DNA from: Deltaproteobacteria bacterium
GTDB lineage: Bacteria > Desulfobacterota > Syntrophobacteria > B119-G9
DNA length: 8,147 nucleotides
Assembly (NCBI GenBank): GCA_003646715.1
Contig: QMLL01000060.1
Span: 1 to 8,147, forward strand
Direction: 5' to 3'
This document shows, in pieces, positions 7,138 to 8,147 of the stretch. Position 1 is the stretch's first letter; each line of letters opens with the position of its first letter. The notes under the pieces were generated by a model. It ran no database searches and was not told the origin of the DNA. It saw nothing but the letters and a program-made list of their open reading frames with translations. Both the position numbers and the translations under genes were made by a program.

Positions 7138-7872
7138 TTATTTCTTGGCTTCTTCCGACTCCAGCCCGAATCGGCTCCAGTAAATGAATCTCTGGCAATT
7201 TGGGCAATTATGCATTCTTTCATTCTTTTGCAACTCGATAAAAGTTTGTGGTGGAATATTCATGTGACAGACCTGGCACACACCATTGTCCACAGGTGCC
7301 ACAGCAATTCCGTTTCTTTTATCTTTTATGAAGTTGAATTTCCTCAATAAACCGGGCTCAATTTTCTTGGAAATTTTTTTGCGCTTATTGTCAAAAGCCT
7401 TTAATTTTTTCTCCAGCTCCGAGGCCTTCTTTTCCAGTTCCTTTTTCTTGTTCTCATATTCTTCTTTGCGTGTTTCCAGTTCCTTTTCTCCGGATTTTAT
7501 TTCTTCACTCAAGGCCTCCAGATTTGTCATCAATTCAAGAAGCTGGTCTTCTTTTTCCTTTATTTCTCTTTTGATACTGTCCACTTCTCGAAGACAGGCT
7601 TGATATTCTCTATTGTTTTTGATTTCAAGAAGTCTCCGTTTTCTTCTGGACAACTGGTTTTCCAGCTCTCTAATCTCCTGCTCGAAAACCCTCTTCTCTT
7701 TGTTACCCTCCTCGAAAATTTGCTTCTTGATAGTCAATTGCCCGGTAAATTGCTCGTAGTCTTTTTCAAGTTCCTTCAACTTCCTGGGAATAGCTATTTT
7801 TTCCCTTTCCAGAACCTGGAACTCAGATTCGAGCCTCTGTAATTCAATTAACTGTCTGAGTTGTTCCTGCAA
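7138..7872 (-). CDS. Coiled-coil protein with a C-terminal C4 zinc ribbon (zf-RING_7/DUF164 type)
   Basis: The biochemical role of this 244-residue cytosolic protein is not known; the family has been proposed to bind nucleic acid or protein. Residues 1-175 are extremely rich in Lys and Glu with heptad-like leucines, typical of a long antiparallel coiled coil. The short motif IKNNREYQACLREV (84-97), characteristic of the family, marks its middle. The zinc ribbon has Cys199 and Cys202 (CQVC) and Cys223 and Cys226 (CPNC), separated by the conserved segment NIPPQTFIELQ, and ends in the RFIYW sequence usual after the last knuckle. The start is TTG at 7872, preceded by AAGGAGGT with a 5-nt spacer. 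It follows the NIF3-like gene by 45 nt, a neighbour pair common in Firmicutes, and ends before an intrinsic terminator. Family assignment is confident; function is open. Confidence 0.9.
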   Translation of the reverse strand: MQEQLRQLIELQRLESEFQVLEREKIAIPRKLKELEKDYEQFTGQLTIKKQIFEEGNKEKRVFEQEIRELENQLSRRKRRLLEIKNNREYQACLREVDSIKREIKEKEDQLLELMTNLEALSEEIKSGEKELETRKEEYENKKKELEKKASELEKKLKAFDNKRKKISKKIEPGLLRKFNFIKDKRNGIAVAPVDNGVCQVCHMNIPPQTFIELQKNERMHNCPNCQRFIYWSRFGLESEEAKK

Positions 7873-7917
7873 AGCAAACCTCCTTCTTCCTTATTTAAAT
7901 TTTGCTTCAAGCAAACA

Positions 7918-8147
7918 TTACATCACCGTAAAAGGGTCTTTTTCACTTCTGGCTGCAAGTATTTCAATGTTCGCATTGGATGCTTCAATCTTCTTCTTAA
8001 AAAATCCCACTAACTTATTCACCACAACCCGTTCTGATGCGAAATGTCCCACGTCAAATACTACAAGGCCAGCCTCCATGGCAAACATAGCGTCATGGTA
8101 TTTGATATCTCCAGATATCAAAGCATCACAATCAAGCTCCACAGCCA
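7918..8147 (-). CDS. NIF3/DUF34 family dinuclear metal-binding protein, C-terminal end, cut by the right window edge
   Basis: Only the last 75 complete codons are present. The segment DALISGDIKYHDAMFAMEAG followed by VVFDVGHFASERVV is the conserved C-terminal part of NIF3-like proteins. In this family the His and Glu of the GHFASE motif are metal ligands in a two-metal site inside a hexameric ring. The role is still debated; some members are annotated as GTP cyclohydrolase I type 2 homologues or linked to damaged-metabolite handling, and this fragment cannot settle it. The frame stays open to the edge, so the GTG at 8142 is an internal valine codon and not a start. The stop (TAA, 7920-7918) lies 45 nt before the zinc-ribbon gene and both are probably co-transcribed. 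Confidence 0.88.
   Translation of the reverse strand, partial: AVELDCDALISGDIKYHDAMFAMEAGLVVFDVGHFASERVVVNKLVGFFKKKIEASNANIEILAARSEKDPFTVM

Noticed and set aside
7901..7915. Short palindrome TTTGCTTCAAGCAAA between the NIF3-like and zinc-ribbon genes
   Set aside because: The stem is short and AT-rich and no T-run follows on either strand, so it is not a terminator.

Overview
The window is an ordinary-looking bacterial chromosomal segment of moderate GC content in which every supported gene lies on the minus strand, so the genes read from right to left. Strong AGGAGG-type ribosome binding sites, four TTG or GTG starts, a nif3/zinc-ribbon gene pair and a fused 4TM/12TM TRAP permease suggest a Gram-positive, probably anaerobic, Clostridia-like (Firmicutes) organism. 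This is inference from gene content and translation signals; I cannot name a genus.

In transcription order: (1) 8147-7918, the C-terminal end of a NIF3/DUF34 metal-binding protein cut by the right edge, followed after 45 nt by a coiled-coil zinc-ribbon protein (7872-7138). A clear intrinsic terminator at 7077-7048 closes this unit. (2) uppP/bacA, undecaprenyl-diphosphatase (6956-6114), which appears to stand alone. (3) A 200-nt non-coding gap, then five same-strand genes with gaps of only 54, 50, 43 and 36 nt: mtnA (5913-4864), ilvE (4809-3889), an M18 aminopeptidase (3838-2405), a fused TRAP permease (2361-286) and the start of cobS (249 to the left edge). These probably form one operon.

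The genes of the putative operon join small-metabolite and amino-acid functions: methylthioribose-1-phosphate isomerisation, branched-chain transamination, peptide trimming, uptake of an unidentified (often carboxylate-type) solute and the last steps of cobalamin assembly. A shared physiological role such as peptide and amino-acid use is plausible but not shown. The TRAP permease has no TAXI-type solute receptor gene beside it within the window.

I found no CRISPR array, mobile element, tRNA, rRNA, toxin-antitoxin or defence system, and no convincing new biological system. The most unusual sequence feature is an exact 17-nt inverted repeat whose two copies sit at the 3' ends of uppP and the M18 gene and so bracket mtnA-ilvE-M18. 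No non-genic stretch exceeds 300 nt.
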